Below are positions 12,701-27,149 of a stretch of DNA of 64,000 nt, in pieces. Every line of letters starts with the position of its first letter. Position 1 is the first letter of the stretch. The position numbers and the translations under genes are program-made. Source of the DNA: Gymnothorax reevesii (lineage: Eukaryota; Chordata; Actinopteri; Anguilliformes; Muraenidae). The DNA lies in assembly GCA_029721435.1 (NCBI GenBank), contig CM056583.1:75581120-75645119 (forward strand). Direction: 5' to 3'. Below the pieces are notes generated by a model, which was not told the DNA's origin, searched no databases, and worked only from the letters and a program-made list of their open reading frames with translations.

Positions 12701-15700
12701 ACAAAAAGTGACAGGAAACTGAGACATCAGAGCAGATTGGCTAGGATAGATCTGCACTTTCAACCAATCACTGTGTATTCCTTGCCAGGTGCAAAATGGT
12801 GGAGCCAACAGATTTTTTTTACTGGCTATTCCAAGATTGTCCAGTGCCATCCATTCATCCATAGATTATCTATACAGGTTATTCCTTGTCTGCGTCATGG
12901 GAAGGCTTGCGCCTATCCCAGCATGCATTTGGTGACCTACAGGAATAGACCCTGGACAATTTGCTGATCTATCTATGGGCAATTTGGACTTAGAATGTTT
13001 TTGGACTTTGGGAGGACAAAAACAGTAGTTTCAAACTTGAGTTGGAAATGGTTTTGAAAAATAAATGCTTCAAAAAAGGATAGCAGTTTACCATACATTG
13101 TTATCTTGTGAGGCAGAGTGAAAGCGCAGTGTCTTGAACCGCCTTCCTGAGATACAGCTTCACTCAGATGGGCGTTGAGCTAAACACTAGATGGCAATAT
13201 TGAGCCCAACTGACCCTGTGTGTATTGAAGAATCCTTTCCACCAGCACTGGATACTTTGTGATGCGCTGAGTCACCAGCAAGATGCACTCTGGGATCTCC
13301 CTCCTCCGGACCAGTGAATTATTGCTTTGTTGCTGGAACAATATGAGCAGAGCAAATGTCAAATGTATAATGATAACTTAACCACACTGCTTCATGTTCT
13401 GCTGCCACAGGCGACCTGAACACTGCAGTGAATGAAAAATGAGTCTTACTACGCATTTTAATCTGGAATTTGTACTTATTTCTATAACCTTTTTTTCTAA
13501 TTACTACAAAAATTTTGCCAATAAGAAGAGAATTTTGACTTATTTCCAGATTTGCCAATGGGATACGAAAATTTACTTGTCAAGCATATGGTAACTCAAG
13601 AAAGGCTGATACAAAAGTAGTTTTTATCTCTTAATAACATTAAAAAACCTTTCATCACAGACACTTTTTGCAGTGAGGAACCCACCCCAGGGAGGAAATG
13701 AACATACTTTGATAAAGACTTGGAACTTCTTGTTTTGCTGCTGTAGTTCTTTGAAGAAGTTCACGGCTTCAATGTGGTGACTGCAAAACTCCCCGTACAC
13801 CTGCTTCAGTCTCTCTGCATTGTCACTGGAGAACTGAAACCATATTAAGAGAGACACTGCTGTCTCCGCACAGAAAAATCTCCAAGTGCTACCATTGTTA
13901 TGTAAAATAAAGGAGTCGTGTAGGTTCTAGATTCTACAAAACCCAAAACCAGTGAAGTTGGCACGTTATGTAAATTGTAGATAAAAACAGAATACAATGA
14001 TTTGCAAATCCTTTTCAACCTATATTCAATTGAATACACTGCAAAGACAAGATGTTTAATGTTCAAACTGAGAAACTTTTTTTTTCTTTGCAAATAATCA
14101 TTAACTTAGAATTTAAAGGCAGCAACACATTGCAAAAAAGTTGGCACAGGGGCCTTTTTACCACTGTGTTTGGTAATATTTGCAAAAAATTACAAAGTTT
14201 ACCTGTTCGAACATTAGGTAACTTGTCTTTGCAGTGTATTCAATTGAATATAGGTTGAAAAGGATTTGCAAATCATTGTATTCTGTTTTTATTTACAATT
14301 TACACGACGTGCCAACTTCACTGGTTTTGGGTTTGTACACAATCATACAGTGGAAGACTATTGGCAGGTGTTGCACTCACTTGGTGAACGAGGACGTCCC
14401 CGATCCTATCGATGAGGAAGTTCTTGTCGCTGCCCTCCTGGGTGCAGCTCTGTCGCCGTTCCTTCATGGCGCTGAAGAAGCTCTGGTGGAAGTTGAAGAT
14501 CTCGTCCAGGCTCGGGAAGATCTTATCCACCGTGTCGTGATCCAGCTGCAGCTCCTCCCTCATCCCCTTCCGGAAGATCTCCGCCATGATGGTCAGGGTC
14601 TGGATATGGTGCATCTCTGTCTGCATCAGCTCTGGGTGAGCCAGGGTAACAGGCAGCTGTGTCACAGTCTATAAGCCTCGCTACCTACCACAGCATTTAG
14701 ACATACCCTGGCATATTAACAGCATTCCATTTATACTACTGTATTCTTCTTTAGCCCAGTGAAGACTTTTTATTTTTTCAAAAATCCATGTCAGTTTTTC
14801 AAAAAAAAAAAGTTAACTTATCAAGTGCAGCTGTTACATCAAAATTAGTGTTAAGTTAGGAGTATTTCATATTTTAATCACTTATTTGAGGTCTTGCAAC
14901 ACAGAGGGCTAAAATTAAATTAAAAAGTTTCAATCTGAAAGCAAGCAGCCGTAATTTTGCTACTTCGAAAATGCCGGAATTAGTGGAGGTTCAGCCCGCA
15001 GCAGGAAATGGCCGGATGACTCACCATAGATCACATCCTGCCTCCTGATCACACTCTTCTCCTGGTTTTTGCAGAACTTGCGGCCCACAGCCAGGCTCCA
15101 GGACTCGGCCTCGTAATCCAGCAGATCTGCACTCAGGTTGCTGTGCAGAGGGGTGTCCACTGTGTCTGAGGACAAGCATCCAATTCACCACCGGATATAC
15201 AGCTCTCCTGAGCCATCTTTAGTGGGCAAAATCATGCAAGCTCATCTAAAGACTGTTTAATCAACAGAAACAGAGGATCTAACACATGTCATATGAAAGT
15301 TATGAAATGAGTTTAGTAAATTTTGCATTTGTCGTCAGCTTTAGCGAGCAACAAAGCCAAAATTTACTCAACGAGTTTCAAAACTTTCATATGACATGAA
15401 CAAGTGTGTAATATCCTGTTTATCACGCAACTGAATTGCGTAATTTAATAGAAAACAAACGTGCCAATGCAAATTCCCATTATGTTAGCATTGAGCTCTC
15501 TCCATCGATTAGATACTCCATCAGTCATTGAGTCACAGACATTCACGTTTGAACTGCCCGTGGTTTTTAAATTAGCAGTCAACTGAGTATCTTGCTAACG
15601 TTAGCTTGATAGCTCGCAAGCTAATGTCACAAAATGGTAATGGAAAGGTACAGCGTGGACGCCAGCTAGCTGAGTAATGTTAACTAATGAGCGTGGAACT

Positions 15701-18700
15701 TACCTGGCTTGCTACAGCACTAAGCCATACCAATTTCACCAACGTTACACTTGGTATTCAGGTTGGCAAAATATTTAGAGCGTGATGTATTGCGAGCGAT
15801 TTTTTTCCCCACGCTCCCAGTCAATGAAATTTTCACGTGATATTAGCCTAGGGTAATACCAAAAATATGTCATGAGCTAGGCTATGGGAGATGTACTGCA
15901 GTTCAGTGATAATAGACTGTATCAAACATTCAAAAAAGACTTTGTCAAAGATACAAGGCCTCCAACTGCATATAGACAAAGGGATTATGATGACCTGCAG
16001 AACATTTACCCAAGTTCTAGCTGATTGCTTTTGACATGGCAACCCTGCGCCAAAACATGCCGACATGCTGTATCTCCACATGTTTCAACGAGTTGAAAGC
16101 AGTTGAAAAAGATGGCAATCCCAGTAAACACATAGAATGCTGAAAGGTTCTTCAGAAAGCTCTGGCCCATTACCCTCATTGACGGAGGAGTCAGTGGAGG
16201 GAGAGGACTCTATGACCTGCAGGAGCTCCTCGGAGTGGGAGCGATTCCTCCACACGCTGGCCTCGTCATCTCCCGCCAGACTGTCACTCATCCTTCTGAG
16301 GTAAAGGAGACAGATTATGAAGAGTCAATTCATAGCCCTCATGTTCAGCTACAATTCACTGCATGTAATGATAAACTGCATTACTGTTACTAAGCTGACA
16401 CTTTTATCCAAAGTGTCTGAGAGGTGGTATGACTGACTAGGGGCTGTTCCCCATTGGGAGCAATTAGGGTTATAAAGCCTTGCTCAGGGATCCAACCAGC
16501 ATGTCCCAGGCGAACACCTTTACTACTTAACTGTAGGCTGCTCTCAGGAACTTTCCATGCATGAGCCATTTTAAAGTCAGAGCACTCTACTCAAAATTCA
16601 CATCACAACCACCATGAGGCACTGTGCAAAAACTCTGCATACAGACTTCCTCAATTGTTAATCTGCTATTCATTACAAACAATGACGGCAGATTAAACAA
16701 AACACTGCACTTATTATGCAATATGCAAATTTTACATCCGGTTTTTGTATTTGTCGTTCTAAACAATTTTATAGTATGAAATAAAATCATTTTGTCAGAA
16801 TTAGTTAACATATTTGTAAGCCTCCATATGTGCATGCTGTTTGCATGCCTATATTCACATATGAGGACCACAATGTAAAAATGATCAGAGTCACATTTTC
16901 ATGTTGTGGAGAAATGACAAATTAAATATTCAAAACAATATTTGAAACAAAGCATTGAAAAATATGCAAAAATATAAAATATTATAATAATATATAATAT
17001 TATATTATATTAATATTGTATTAATATACAAAAATGCAAAATTTTGACTCTGATCGTTTTCCTTTGTGTCTTCATATGTTTTTATGCATAGATTTGGGAC
17101 GGTTTTGAGTTATGAGTTTGATGTAATTAGTGTCACAGACTGATATCCCACAGTGTCCTGGTTCTGTGAGTGATCTCCCCCTCAGGTGTCCCGCGTGTAA
17201 GGATGGGCCAGAGCTCACCGCTCAGAGACTGCTGGCACACTCTTGGATAGGGGGTTTGGGAGGGACACTGCATCCCTCCTGTCCCGGGACGCCATGACAG
17301 GAAGAGAGGCAGAGCTGGGGATGGAGCGGGCTGTGGGACACTCCCATGTGCTGCCACCTGAAAGTAAAATTAGGGCCTGTTCAAATGCCCGGCCCAGGAC
17401 ACCAACCTACCCACCTCACGGGTCTTCCGCATGCATGCCTCTAAGTTTGAACAATCATATAAAATACCTCTATTACTGCAGCCAGAACTATACACATCTA
17501 AATGTCAGCAGTCACAGCCACATTATTCCCTCATAAGACTGGATATGTTGGTTTGTAATGTATTTTTTTGAAAAATATCAGGACACTGTAGTAATATTTT
17601 AAAATTTTACAAGCAGCTAAAGACTTAAAGCATGTCAAATAATATATTTGACCTAGTCCTACCCCCACCCTGCACAGAAATACTCTGTTTCGGTTCACAA
17701 ATGAAAAAGCATTTGTTATCCGCAGCTGAGAACTCCAGGGGCAGTCCAATTGTGCAAAGCGCTACAGACAATTAATGCTTTGTGTCATGTTTCCACGTTT
17801 TAAATGGATGTGGCAATATAATGCTAGTAAGAAAGGACTCAGTACCATGGATGTGACATGATATTAGTCATAACAGTCAGTAATCCAATGTCTTTTATGC
17901 AAAATAAAGTGACGGTTCCAGCGATGAAAGGAAAATGATGACAAATAACTCCTCCTATGTCTAAATGTGGAATCAATTTGAATTAACTGAAAGCAAAATT
18001 AATGTTTTAGGGAAGCATATTATATGTCATAATTAAGGGGAAGTGAATGGTTTTCATCTTGGACAATGGAGGGGACACAACGGTCCATATTGGGGAGTAG
18101 GTTTTCTTACCATATACAGGCTACTATAAACTCATCTGCTCTTCTGAGCACTTTATTTAAACAATTGTTGTTTCCATTTTCGTATGTTCACATTTTTGGT
18201 TGCGTTTCCTGTCAGCAGACATACATAATGTGTGAAATGTTTACAGGACTTGTGTATTTACAATGCAAATGTTTATCACACCGTCTAAAAAGTGCTTCAT
18301 CTCTTCTCCCTCTTACAACAACGTTACCATGTCGATCTCCTCCATGCCGTGCTAAACATTAATGGACCCAAAAAATCTTTAACTTTCCGACTCACTCTGT
18401 GGGAGGGAGGTGGCTCTGTTCTTTGTCACCGCTGCATATTTGTCCTGAAGTTTCTGTAAAAAAACAGTCCCCTAAGAATTGCGTGGACATGAAAAGTAAA
18501 AAATATAATTCACATATATTTCAGTCCCATTCACTGACTTCAAGAAAAGATGCAGTCCAAAATGGCTGTAATGTCGAAATAATTTTGTATTTGTAATGAT
18601 AGACATGCAGACAAACCTTTTCTGAATCATGGCAATGGTTTTTATAAACTGATTTATGGTAACGCTATATTAATTTGTATTACAAATGGGATGTCTACAT

Positions 18701-21700
18701 AAAATTACGGTGATAAGCCTCGTGAAAATAAATACTTGCCAGTTTTCCATTGGATGCGAGATACATTTTCATATTAACGTCATATTTTATTGCTGAGAAG
18801 ATTATATCTGTAAATCTAGGGGTTTCAATTCATTGGGACAGCTACACAGGAAAATGTGTTTAGATCTGAATAAAAGCAAAACTTAATTTTTCTTCACTGA
18901 CATGTCATGCAAGTAGTCTTCACTGCTTCTGAAGGGCATTATATTTTCTTTATATCATGGAAAGTTCAAGAAAACTATTCTTTCTACCCTTGCAATAACA
19001 GACCAGCTGAATTCTACCTTAATACATGGCGTCGCAGAGTCTCGGCAGCCTTTATGGACGTTTATGGTGCAGTCTGGGAAGGAAGTGACATCACAGTAAA
19101 TGACATATTTGCAAACATCTCGAAAAAAATCTTTGAGGTTGAATACGAAGCTGAAGCCTTCATAAATTGGTCATTTTTAATTTGAACAATAAAATAAATA
19201 GCACCATATACATAATATACTGAAGTTAATATTACTGCTGCTGTCACTACTACTGTCATTGCTGCCAGTAGCAATGATAATAATGACCTACTGCTGAATT
19301 ATTTCCAAAAGATTTTTCACTGACGTCCTAGTAAATCCACCAAGTAAATTCACTGCACTTGATGGCAGTAAAGCAATCTGTGATTTCTTAAAGGTGCGCT
19401 ATGCAAGTTTGTTGACATCACTTCTGTTGACATTCGAACTCAAACAAAACAGAGGTTGCCTGCCCCTCCCTCCCATAGTTCCCTCCCACCCATGCTTCCG
19501 TAACTCTCAACACTTATCAGTGATTGGCTGGGACAGTTCGCTATGTTATGGGGCACAGGCTGTGCCCCTTTTGTTTATTTGCAGTTTGTGATGCCTATGC
19601 GGTCTCCAGATCCCGGGTTTTTTTTTTTTACAGTGAATTTAGGGGCAGGAAGCAAGCGGATCGAGAAGAGATGTAGGCGAATTGAGACAAAAATATAATT
19701 GCGCAGAAAGTAAACAAACTTGCATGGGGCACCTTTAAAGGAACAGTGTCAGCAGACCAGTAGGTAGGAGACAAAACTCACGGGAGCAGTGCAATAGATC
19801 CTTCGCCATTGCTGGCTTGTCACACACCAAACACAGTGTGAGGCTGGAACCAGATCCGGCTGTAAAATGGTGCGAGTTCATTGGCTTCTCTTTGCCTTCC
19901 TTCTCTTTCCCCTTGCCCTTTCAAAACCAGATAGTGACGGTCACACGTAAAGCACCATTACCACTTGATTAATATCAGAACCGGCAACCTGTTTTACCCA
20001 GTTAAGTGTTTTTTGCACGTCTCTGAAGGATTCGTGGGTTCAGTCAGCTTATCATTAACAGACTCACAGGAGTTAATGATTTCAGAGGGAAAACCGCTTG
20101 CACAGTGACTGTTGCCTGTGATTTTTGGCCATGTAACCATGCATAGGAGCTCACTGTAGAGTGCCCACAAAATGTTTGGGAAAAAAAAGTTGAGTATTTA
20201 TTTCCTTTATTAAGTTTAGCCCTGTGCCAACGTATTTCTTCATTAATAAAGAGCGCTTTTATATATTTTGGTTTTACCATGTAGAAATTGCATCATTTTT
20301 TACACATAGCTCCCATTCCAATGTGAGGCTTTTTGAAAAAATGTAATTAAGTTCTCAAAAGAACTAAGTAGTAAAAACTATGACTTATAGTAACCAAAAT
20401 ATAATAATTGAAGACAGTTTCATGGGAGTGATCTGTCTCCTTACCTTGTTCTTGTTACGGGTGCTTGACATCCTACTCTTCAGGAAGCTAAAAGTGCGAC
20501 TCACTTTGTACTTTTCAGACTCTGCCTTTGATGGGACAATATACCTATCCCAGTCCTCTTCTTCAATTCTGGAGGCAGAAAAAACAGAATATTTAGAGCT
20601 ACAAATCCCCGGATTTAAACCACCTCATAAACTAAATCAATACTTTTTTCAGAGCAGAATCTTTTTGTGATTTTTAATACCCCACACATGGTCAGTACAC
20701 TCCACATATCAGAGACCATCACTATGGAGTATATTTCACAAGCATAATAGTTTGTGAATAATGGTGAGACCATCTTTTGTATAAAAGCACAATTATATCA
20801 GCATTATGTTCTTGGTTAGTTCAGGCTGTTAGTATTTTTGCGGTGGTTGCAACCTTTGGACAGTGCTGTTACGGGGCAAGACAGGGCACACATTACATGC
20901 AAGACAAAGCAAAAACCGCAAAACGCTCAACACGGTATGGCAAGCCGTCCCTTTATTTCTCATTCATATTTCAAGAGTGGAAATATCTCTACTTGCGTAG
21001 AGCGTGACTGTACTACGGCAATAGGTTCTGGGGGAGGGAGGTCATTCAGCTACCAGCATAATGCCAGAAAATGGTGCTGGCTCGTTAGTAACTAATTTAG
21101 TGGCGGAGGGCAAGAATAAGAGTGGTTTGAGGTAAAAGGCTGCAGGGATGCATTATGGGTTAATAAATGATGGCAGGCTGACCCTACGCATACTTGGCAC
21201 ATGAGATAGGGGGTTTCCCACGTACTCTTTGAGGAACTCGGAGAGGGTGAGGTGTTGGAGAGACTCTGCCAATGCCAGACTGCCCTCATCCGCAGCTGAC
21301 TTTGCTCTTTTGCGGAAACTTATCTCCCTACGGGAAACAACACAGCTCTCCCAGTGCGCCGGGGCCAGACAGGGGAAATGTACACACATTTGCGTGCCCG
21401 GACAATGCTGCTCCTGCTTTGAAGTTTGTAGTATGTAAATAGCACGAGTGAGAGCCAAGGCCACATTTGCGTGATTATTTTGGCCTCTGTGAAAATAGAA
21501 CGTAGTAAAAAGCAACGACTGCCACGTTGGTCATGGTAAAAAGCCAGACTGGTCTCTCAAAACAGGGACAGTCCATGAAAAAAAATACTGAACTTCTCAG
21601 ACTAAATAAATAAATAAATAAATAAAACTATTTCACTTTTCAGCACACGCTGCGCAATCCCAAGAGAATAAAATTAAGTCCAAAAAAGAGCCAAAATAAT

Positions 21701-24700
21701 CTTAAATTCGAGTTAAATAGAAATTAGTAAACAGCAAACACTGATTAGAACTGGAGCAATGGAGTCATTAATAGGATAATGAATAAATGCAAAATTTTAC
21801 ATTGTGAACAAAAAAATACATTATTTTGCAACGTAAAAAGCAGCAAATGTTTTGATAAACAGCAATGCAACATATCGGGCCTCAAGTATGAATGATAAAG
21901 CAGCACTCTGAAAATTTCTTTCACGTAAAAATGATGATAAAATAATGGAACCATTTAATCAAAGCAATACAGTTTTGACCAAAGTTAAGTTTAAGACATT
22001 AACATGAAAAAGGACAGGAAATAAATGGTTGCCTTTTCCAAGAACAGTATTTGGCAACCAGTGCTACTGAGTGTCTTATTTCACACAAAAAACTTCATTA
22101 GTGTTGGCAATTGAGAACATCTCAAACAATACGCCAGTTAGTGAGAAGAACAAGTTGGCAAATTTATTACGAGTTCGACGTGACAATCTGCTAAAATGGT
22201 TTGCGCAGTTCTACTCAACATTAAAGTTAATCAGAAAAAAAAAAAACTTTCATCATGATGGCTTCAATTTACAAAACATTGCTCCTTTGTTTCAGTTGCT
22301 GAATGTGCTAATGTAAGAAGAAAGCCAGCACCTATATTTCACAAAGCTGAGGAAAAACATCAATTAAATCCAAATGAAAATAACAGTGCTACAAATCAGA
22401 AATGAAAGCATAAATGAAGCTCATATGTAAGGTAAGTGTGTATGTCTCTCTGGATGATGCACACAATTATCCAATAGCAAAATCCAATAATATTACCAGA
22501 GGGAATTTAAATGATAATAAGCTTTGGTTGTAAGCATATTGCGCTACATCTCAGCAGGGAGCAAAATGGCTCAACGTTCACACACTTCTCTGAACGAAGT
22601 ATCAACAATGAGCAGTTGGTCATCACTGATAGCCAGAGACAGGGAGAGAGGGAAGGAGTAAACAGCAATTCCACCAGCCCTGGCTGGAGACACGGAAATA
22701 CAGGAAATGTCACAGAGGCCCCCGCATTAGACAGCCATTTTGTGTTTGCTACTCTTATCACCGAAAAAGAAAAAGCGATAATGCATTTTTGAGGTATAAA
22801 TGGACTGAAGGGCACTCAAACCAACTCCATTAGAAGTCACTTTGTCAAGAGTAACAGCATGCATTTCAAACTAAACCACTTTTATATAATGAGGAAAACA
22901 TAATGCAATGTAAATAAACACTCATCGAGCACTTAATTATACCTGAAAGATATTAAAAAAATACCTGAATAATGGCTTATTTGGGCAACTATTTAATGTG
23001 CAAACCATGTGGCTGGCGTTCAGAGCGTAAGACAATGCAGATACAGGCCAGCAGCTTTAGTCAGTGTTCATACTGCACATCAAAAAGTGGAAAAATGTAA
23101 TCCGAATGGCTTTGACCATGGCATGTAGGCTCCAGGCAGGCTTGTTTGAGTATTTCTACAGCTCCTGCTGAAATCTCTTGTGATTTTTACACACAGCAAC
23201 CTCCAAAGTTTACCCAGAGTGGTATAAAAAAACAAGAAAATAAAAACATTTAGAGGGAGGAAGTTCTGCAAATGGCAAAGCTTTGTTGATGACAGAGGTC
23301 AGAGGAGAACGGCCAGATAGGTTTGATCTGAAAGGCTACAGGAACTTAACCACAATTTACTACCATGTAACGAGCAAATAAAGCATGTCAGAAAGCACAA
23401 CACCTTAAAGCCTGAGGTAGATGGGCCACAACTGCGGAAGACCAAGTCAAGTTCCACTAAAGTAAGTTGAGAACAGAAAGCTGCAAACGGAACTGATGAT
23501 CTTCTATTTTTGTTGCAATACACAGATGGTTTGGTCAGGATAAGGCTTCACAGCCACAGCCTTGTGTCAACAGTTCAGATTGGTGGTGGTGTAATGGTCT
23601 GGAAAATGTATTCTTGACACATTTTGGGCCCCTGAATACCAATCAATATGCAACACCAGTCCAACTGAGTACTGTGACTGACCATATGCATCCCTTTATG
23701 GTCACAATTCACCCAACTTCTAATAGCTACTTCAGGCATGATTGTGCATCATGTCATATGGGAAAAGTCATCTTAAACTGGTTTTTATCAAGAAATCAAT
23801 GAGTTCAGTGTCCTCGAATTGCCTCTCCAGTCATCAGGGAGATTCATTTTTGATGACAACAATGCAGAATACCACCCTGCCCAAAGCTCCAAATCCTGTC
23901 CTCAAGAAAAGAATTCATTCTGAAATCCACTGATATGATAATTTCTTGACAGAAGAAGACAGCACAACTGAGTTACAGTTGTCAAAAGGGTTTGTTTCAG
24001 ACCAATTAATTACTCGTGGATGTGGTTGGGATTTGTTTTGCTTAAGGCCAATCTTACGCACACACACACACAAAAAAAAAAAACAATGACAGTGACCAGC
24101 ATTTTACAGTCAATAAATGTTTCAATAACAAACATTTAATACTCAAGGCGATGGTTTTCACATAATTCAGAAAAATTTATTATTTTTACTAAGTGCAGAT
24201 TTTGATGTCAGTAAAACTTGAATTACGTAAAATTCAATCGACCAATTTTTATGTGTGAAAAACGCATATAAAATATATGAAAATAAATCTTGCAAAATTT
24301 GAAGATGTCCATCTCATTGTGATGACATTTTGCTTCATTTTGATGAACTTGCATCAAAAACATCCCTCCAACCCTGAACAAGTGGAAAGGCCCGACTCAG
24401 AGTAAAGAAACGGTGCTGGTATGAGGTTTGTAACATGAATAGAACCAAAGTTATGAACTAAAATGTGTTTCTGACCTTTTGCGTGACCTATTCCTTGATT
24501 GACCGAGAAGCTTGAAACGTGTATGAGTACAGAGTTCTCGTGTAACTGACTGACAAACAATCAAACACCCAAACAAAAATATAAACGGACGAACTATCCA
24601 AACCAATCAACATACTAGCCAAAATGTTAATTTATTATTCAAAAACAAAGTAATGATTCCAAACATATTAATGCCTGAATGAAATAAAATAAATAAGATT

Positions 24701-27117
24701 TGATTTCACGCCACACTTGTGCATACTGTGACATTTTATGAGACAAAACCTTTGTGCGTACCTTTTCTCTTGAGCGGATTCTGGTAAGCTGATAGCACGC
24801 TGCTCTGCAGATGGCGACATGATAAACATGGTGTCAGCACAAATGCACAATGTTTTTCCAACATGACCATAACATAAATCCCCAAATACCTGCTATCACA
24901 TTTATACGGTGTTAATTTCACTATAAATACTTGCATGACAGACATAACAGCATTAATCCCAGATCTCTGCACTGAATAGGTGCAAATTAAGTTAATAGAG
25001 GAAGACGGTCGCTAAAACACAAGGTGGGAAGAAAAGTCATTTTCACGTTCAGACATTCCCCAGGGCAGGACAATAATGAAAAATATACCCTCAACAGAAC
25101 ATGTAGGGAAAGCAAACATGGGAAAAATGACATCTTTGGCCTCGACTACTGAACGAAAGGACCCCACCACCGCATCAAGATAGAAAATGCTAGACTTCCT
25201 TTTCAGCCTAGGCACTGTTTCTCTCGACAAATTACCTCACCTTTGCTTTCAAAGAAGTCAGATGAAAAGTAAGGATCACACGTACACACACATGCGCAAA
25301 CACACACACTGTGATATCACCACAGAAAGATATTATTGTCACTACTGAATCAGAAAATGGGGTGGCCAACAGGTCTATGATTTCTCCCTCCAGCAAAGAA
25401 CAGGAAGCTCAGCCAGTTTCTTGGCTGTGTATACCAGAATGATGTGCAGCCAGAATGGAGTGGTGTCAGCATTTTTGACTGCTCAAAGTGTACTTACTAA
25501 CTGGATTGAGCAGTGACAGTGATTTCGACAGAGACAGAGCCTGAAGGAGGGAACGCCCGTTGCTGCCAAACACGCCATCTACAGGGCAAGAACATGAGAC
25601 CATGTTCACTGGAACATCACTGGAACACCAAACTTAACCCCACACGCCACAGCCATCTGTGCCCACAGTCTTATTGTCATAACATATAGTTAAGTCCCTT
25701 CCGCATTTCAGATACGACCATACCAAATTCAGGCTGTTAGGACCATTGACAGACAGATTTGAACAAGTGCAGCATGCTTACTGTCAGTAAATAATTCTTG
25801 ATTTTGCTCAGTACTACAGCTTTTTGCCAATATGATGCATAACTGCATATCTGATGACGCATGTCTGATGCACTTGAAAATATTTATTAACAGAGGAATT
25901 TTCACCAGCTCCTCTGCAAATACTTTGATTGAAAACATTCAGGAAGCATTAACATGCAAGAGCTCAGTGGAGGCCTGACTGAAATGTCAGGAGATGGAGA
26001 GCAAGGCAAGTCAGTCCTCCAGTCAAGAGAGAGATCGGGAGAAACACAGACCTTCGTTGAGGTCAGCGATCGCCGCGTCGCGGGTGAAACTGGGGCGCAC
26101 CAGGCTGATCTTCGGGGAAGAGTAGGAGTACGAGCGCAGACGGACCCCCAAATCCCCCAAATCCTAAAGAGAATAGGCAACAGGTCTATCAAGCGCAAGT
26201 CCTGGAGACAGCTCTGTGCCCAATTACTCAAATGAACTTGAACTGATAAGTTTGAAGTTCAGTTTGACAATTTGATTATGCACAGAAAAGTTGATTGTCG
26301 ATAAACAACTTTGACTTACTATTAAGAAACTGTGTGAGAAAAAAATGCGTAAAAATATTACCACAGCCCTATAATTCATTGAACACTGAAACATTTTGCT
26401 TTTGTTCTCAAGTTTTTTGAGTTTAAAAGTGTATTATGAGGATGAGGTTGATGTGGAGACTGTCAGCTTTAATTTCAGCATCTTTTCATCCATATCAGGT
26501 GAACCATTTAGAAATGACAACACCTCCTGTACACGGTCCCTAATATTTCAGGAGAAATAAAAATACTGTGCAGTTTACATAATGAAGTAATCATTTTTAA
26601 CTTGTGGTCACATGTCATTTGTGTGCAATAACTGCTTGAGGTCTGCAATGCATTGACATCACCAGATACAGGACATTCCCTAGTACTGCTTTGCAGGCCT
26701 GTATTACAGCCATCTTCAGATCTAGCTGGTTTCAAGGACTTTTTTTGCCTTCAGTCTCCTTGGCATTTAAAGTGGATTTTCCAGTGGATTCAAACCCAGT
26801 GATATATTCAGCCAACATAACCAAATTAACAAAAAAAATGTCCCACTGTCCAGTGAATTGTGGTGCTCTCTGAATACAAAAGTAACACTTCATTTAAATT
26901 GCGATGGAAAACTTCTCAGATTCAGTTTGACCAACAAAAAAATTAGGTCCCCTAAACCATCAGGAGGTCTTCCTCAGTAGTCCAATTATTATATTATGTT
27001 CAGTACACCATTAATAATGTTGGGATGGAGGGGTCATACGAAATAGTGCTCAAGGCCCCGCTAAAAGCGGGCAGCGGTCAGTGCTGGCAATGCTGCATGC
27101 ATGTGTGCACATTACCT

Positions 27118-27149
<32 letters not shown>

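Noticed and set aside
14234..14674. 146-codon plus-strand frame
   Set aside because: Runs from a MITE end through the antisense of DH exon T; frame openness is a by-product of the conserved exon.
17133..17357. Alternative frame for exon Q ([17 protein letters not shown])
   Set aside because: It is longer but out of phase with exons P and R. The in-phase frame gives the family-like [11 protein letters not shown] text.
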